Program-made: the position numbers and the translations under genes
Notes under the pieces: generated by a model
Databases searched by the model: none
Told to the model about the DNA's origin: nothing
What the model saw: only the letters and a program-made list of their open reading frames with translations
Source: Micromonospora globbae
GTDB lineage: Bacteria; Actinomycetota; Actinomycetes; Mycobacteriales; Micromonosporaceae
DNA: 64,000 nt
Assembly (NCBI RefSeq): GCF_003610785.1
Contig: NZ_RAQQ01000001.1
Span: 372,001-436,000 of the forward strand
Direction: 5' to 3'
Shown: piece by piece, positions 63,405 to 64,000 of the stretch
How the letters are laid out: every line of letters starts with the position of its first letter
Position numbering within the stretch: the stretch's first letter is position 1

Positions 63405-63429
63405 TGATACAGCGTCTGGTGTACTATCA
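63405..63429. promoter_or_regulatory. Operator/promoter of the CmtR-like regulator
   Basis: TGATA (63405-63409) and TATCA (63425-63429) form an inverted repeat around the -10 box TACTAT (63422-63427), which lies 6 nt before GTG 63434. Confidence 0.5.
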
Positions 63430-63433
63430 GCGC

Positions 63434-63763
63434 GTGGAGACGTCGACCTACGGGCAGGTGCTGGCCCGCTTCGGTCATGCCCTCTCGGATCCGACCCGCG
63501 CACGGCTGCTGCTGGCCCTGCGCGACGCCCCGGGATACCCGGCGGAACTGGCCGACCTGCTCGGCACCACCCGGCAGAACCTGTCGAACCACCTGTCGTG
63601 CCTGCGCGGCTGCGGTCTCGTGGTCGCCGTGCCGCAGGGCCGCCGCACCCGCTACGAGCTGGCCGACCCCCGCCTGGCCCACGCCCTGGCGGACCTGCTC
63701 GGCCTCGTGCTGGCGGTCGACCCGGCAGCCTGCCCGGATTCCGGCGAGAAGGGCTGCTGCTGA
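63434..63763 (+). CDS. cmtR: CmtR-like ArsR-family Cd(II)/Pb(II) sensor
   Basis: 109 residues: ArsR HTH with TTRQNLSNHLSCLRGCGLV. Cys56 and Cys60 lie in the recognition helix and Cys100 near the C-terminus, matching Cys57/Cys61/Cys102 of mycobacterial CmtR, which release DNA on binding Cd or Pb. Two further Cys end the protein (GCC). The stop overlaps the exporter start by 1 nt, so it autoregulates a metal-export operon. Confidence 0.88.
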   Translation: METSTYGQVLARFGHALSDPTRARLLLALRDAPGYPAELADLLGTTRQNLSNHLSCLRGCGLVVAVPQGRRTRYELADPRLAHALADLLGLVLAVDPAACPDSGEKGCC

Positions 63764-64000
63764 TGAACCTGCCCCTGGTCGACCTGGCACCGGCGGGGCC
63801 GACGCCGGCGCGCCGTCGGGTGCTCGCCCGCCGGGTGCGGCTCCTGGTCGCCGCCACGATCACCTACAACGTCGTCGAGGCCGTCGTGGCGATCACCGCC
63901 GGATCGATCGCGTCGTCGACCGCGCTGATCGGCTTCGGGCTGGACTCGGTGATCGAAGTGTCCTCGGCCGCCGCGGTGGCGTGGCAGTTCGCCGGCCGCG
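63763..64000 (+). CDS. Cation diffusion facilitator (CDF) family exporter, N-terminal fragment
   Basis: The first 79 residues are present; the gene runs off the right edge. RVRLLVAATITYNVVEAVVAITAGSIASSTALIGFGLDSVIEVSSAAAVAWQF shows CDF helices 1-2, with the helix-2 Asp in GFGLDSVIE. Coupled to the CmtR-like sensor, it probably exports Cd, Pb or Zn. Confidence 0.85.
   Translation, partial: MNLPLVDLAPAGPTPARRRVLARRVRLLVAATITYNVVEAVVAITAGSIASSTALIGFGLDSVIEVSSAAAVAWQFAGR

Overview
The window is about 73-74% G+C, with GTG starts, many ATGA/GTGA gene overlaps, and at least eight genes that look leaderless (a TANNNT box 5-8 nt before the start codon). Gene families such as paired two-component/ABC modules, CU044_5270, DUF2510, peptidase-inhibitor I36, CmtR-like ArsR and VCBS/M23 secreted proteins point to a soil actinomycete. 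Micromonosporaceae (Micromonospora-like) is my best guess; this is inference from style, not a database match. No rRNA, tRNA, CRISPR array or insertion sequence was seen.

Layout. 0-8 kb is a defence block. It holds the start of a Rox-type rifamycin monooxygenase (left edge), a 19-bp inverted repeat that matches the rifamycin-associated element (RAE) as I recall it, a Cmx/CmlR-type phenicol efflux pump, two tandem winged-helix YcaQ/AlkZ-type proteins, katG with its regulator furA, and an alpha/beta hydrolase. 8-13.5 kb has a DMT exporter with a divergent LysR gene, then a secreted Tat-type esterase followed by a secreted M23 peptidase fused to six VCBS-like repeats. 13.4-17.2 kb is an ABC-2 transporter divergent from a NarL-type two-component pair. 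17-29 kb is ordinary accessory content: GNAT, ECF sigma factor plus partner, PLP decarboxylase, GlxA-like regulator, I36 inhibitor, DHFR-like, LysR/Rid, AhpD-like and MocR. 29.3-31.8 kb has an SCP2-like protein coupled to a glycogen-debranching-type glucosidase that carries a frameshift. 31.9-33.5 kb is a TetR / azoreductase / SMR exporter unit with two candidate operators.

The centre of interest is 33.7-54.6 kb. A class II lanthipeptide operon lies at 42.4-49.4 kb: a 60-residue mersacidin-type precursor with four Thr and four Cys in a predicted 16-residue core, LanM, a C39-protease/ABC LanT, a LanD-like HFCD flavoprotein and a DUF3105 membrane protein. Divergent to it is a large LuxR-type (LAL) ATPase regulator. 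On the left is a two-component/lipoprotein/HlyD-like adaptor/MacB-like ABC module, and on the right an FtsX-type ABC exporter divergent from another two-component pair. These are plausible sensing and self-immunity modules. The precursor ends in Cys and the operon has a LanD, so a C-terminal aminovinyl-(methyl)cysteine is predicted.

54.5-64 kb returns to general functions: a DUF2510 membrane protein, ArsR, VOC protein, DEAD-box helicase, an XRE regulator divergent from a methionine aminopeptidase, an acyltransferase-like protein, a CPA1 Na+/H+ antiporter, a small Cys-containing protein, a truncated MerR, YnfA, and a CmtR-like metal sensor overlapping a CDF cation exporter cut by the right edge.
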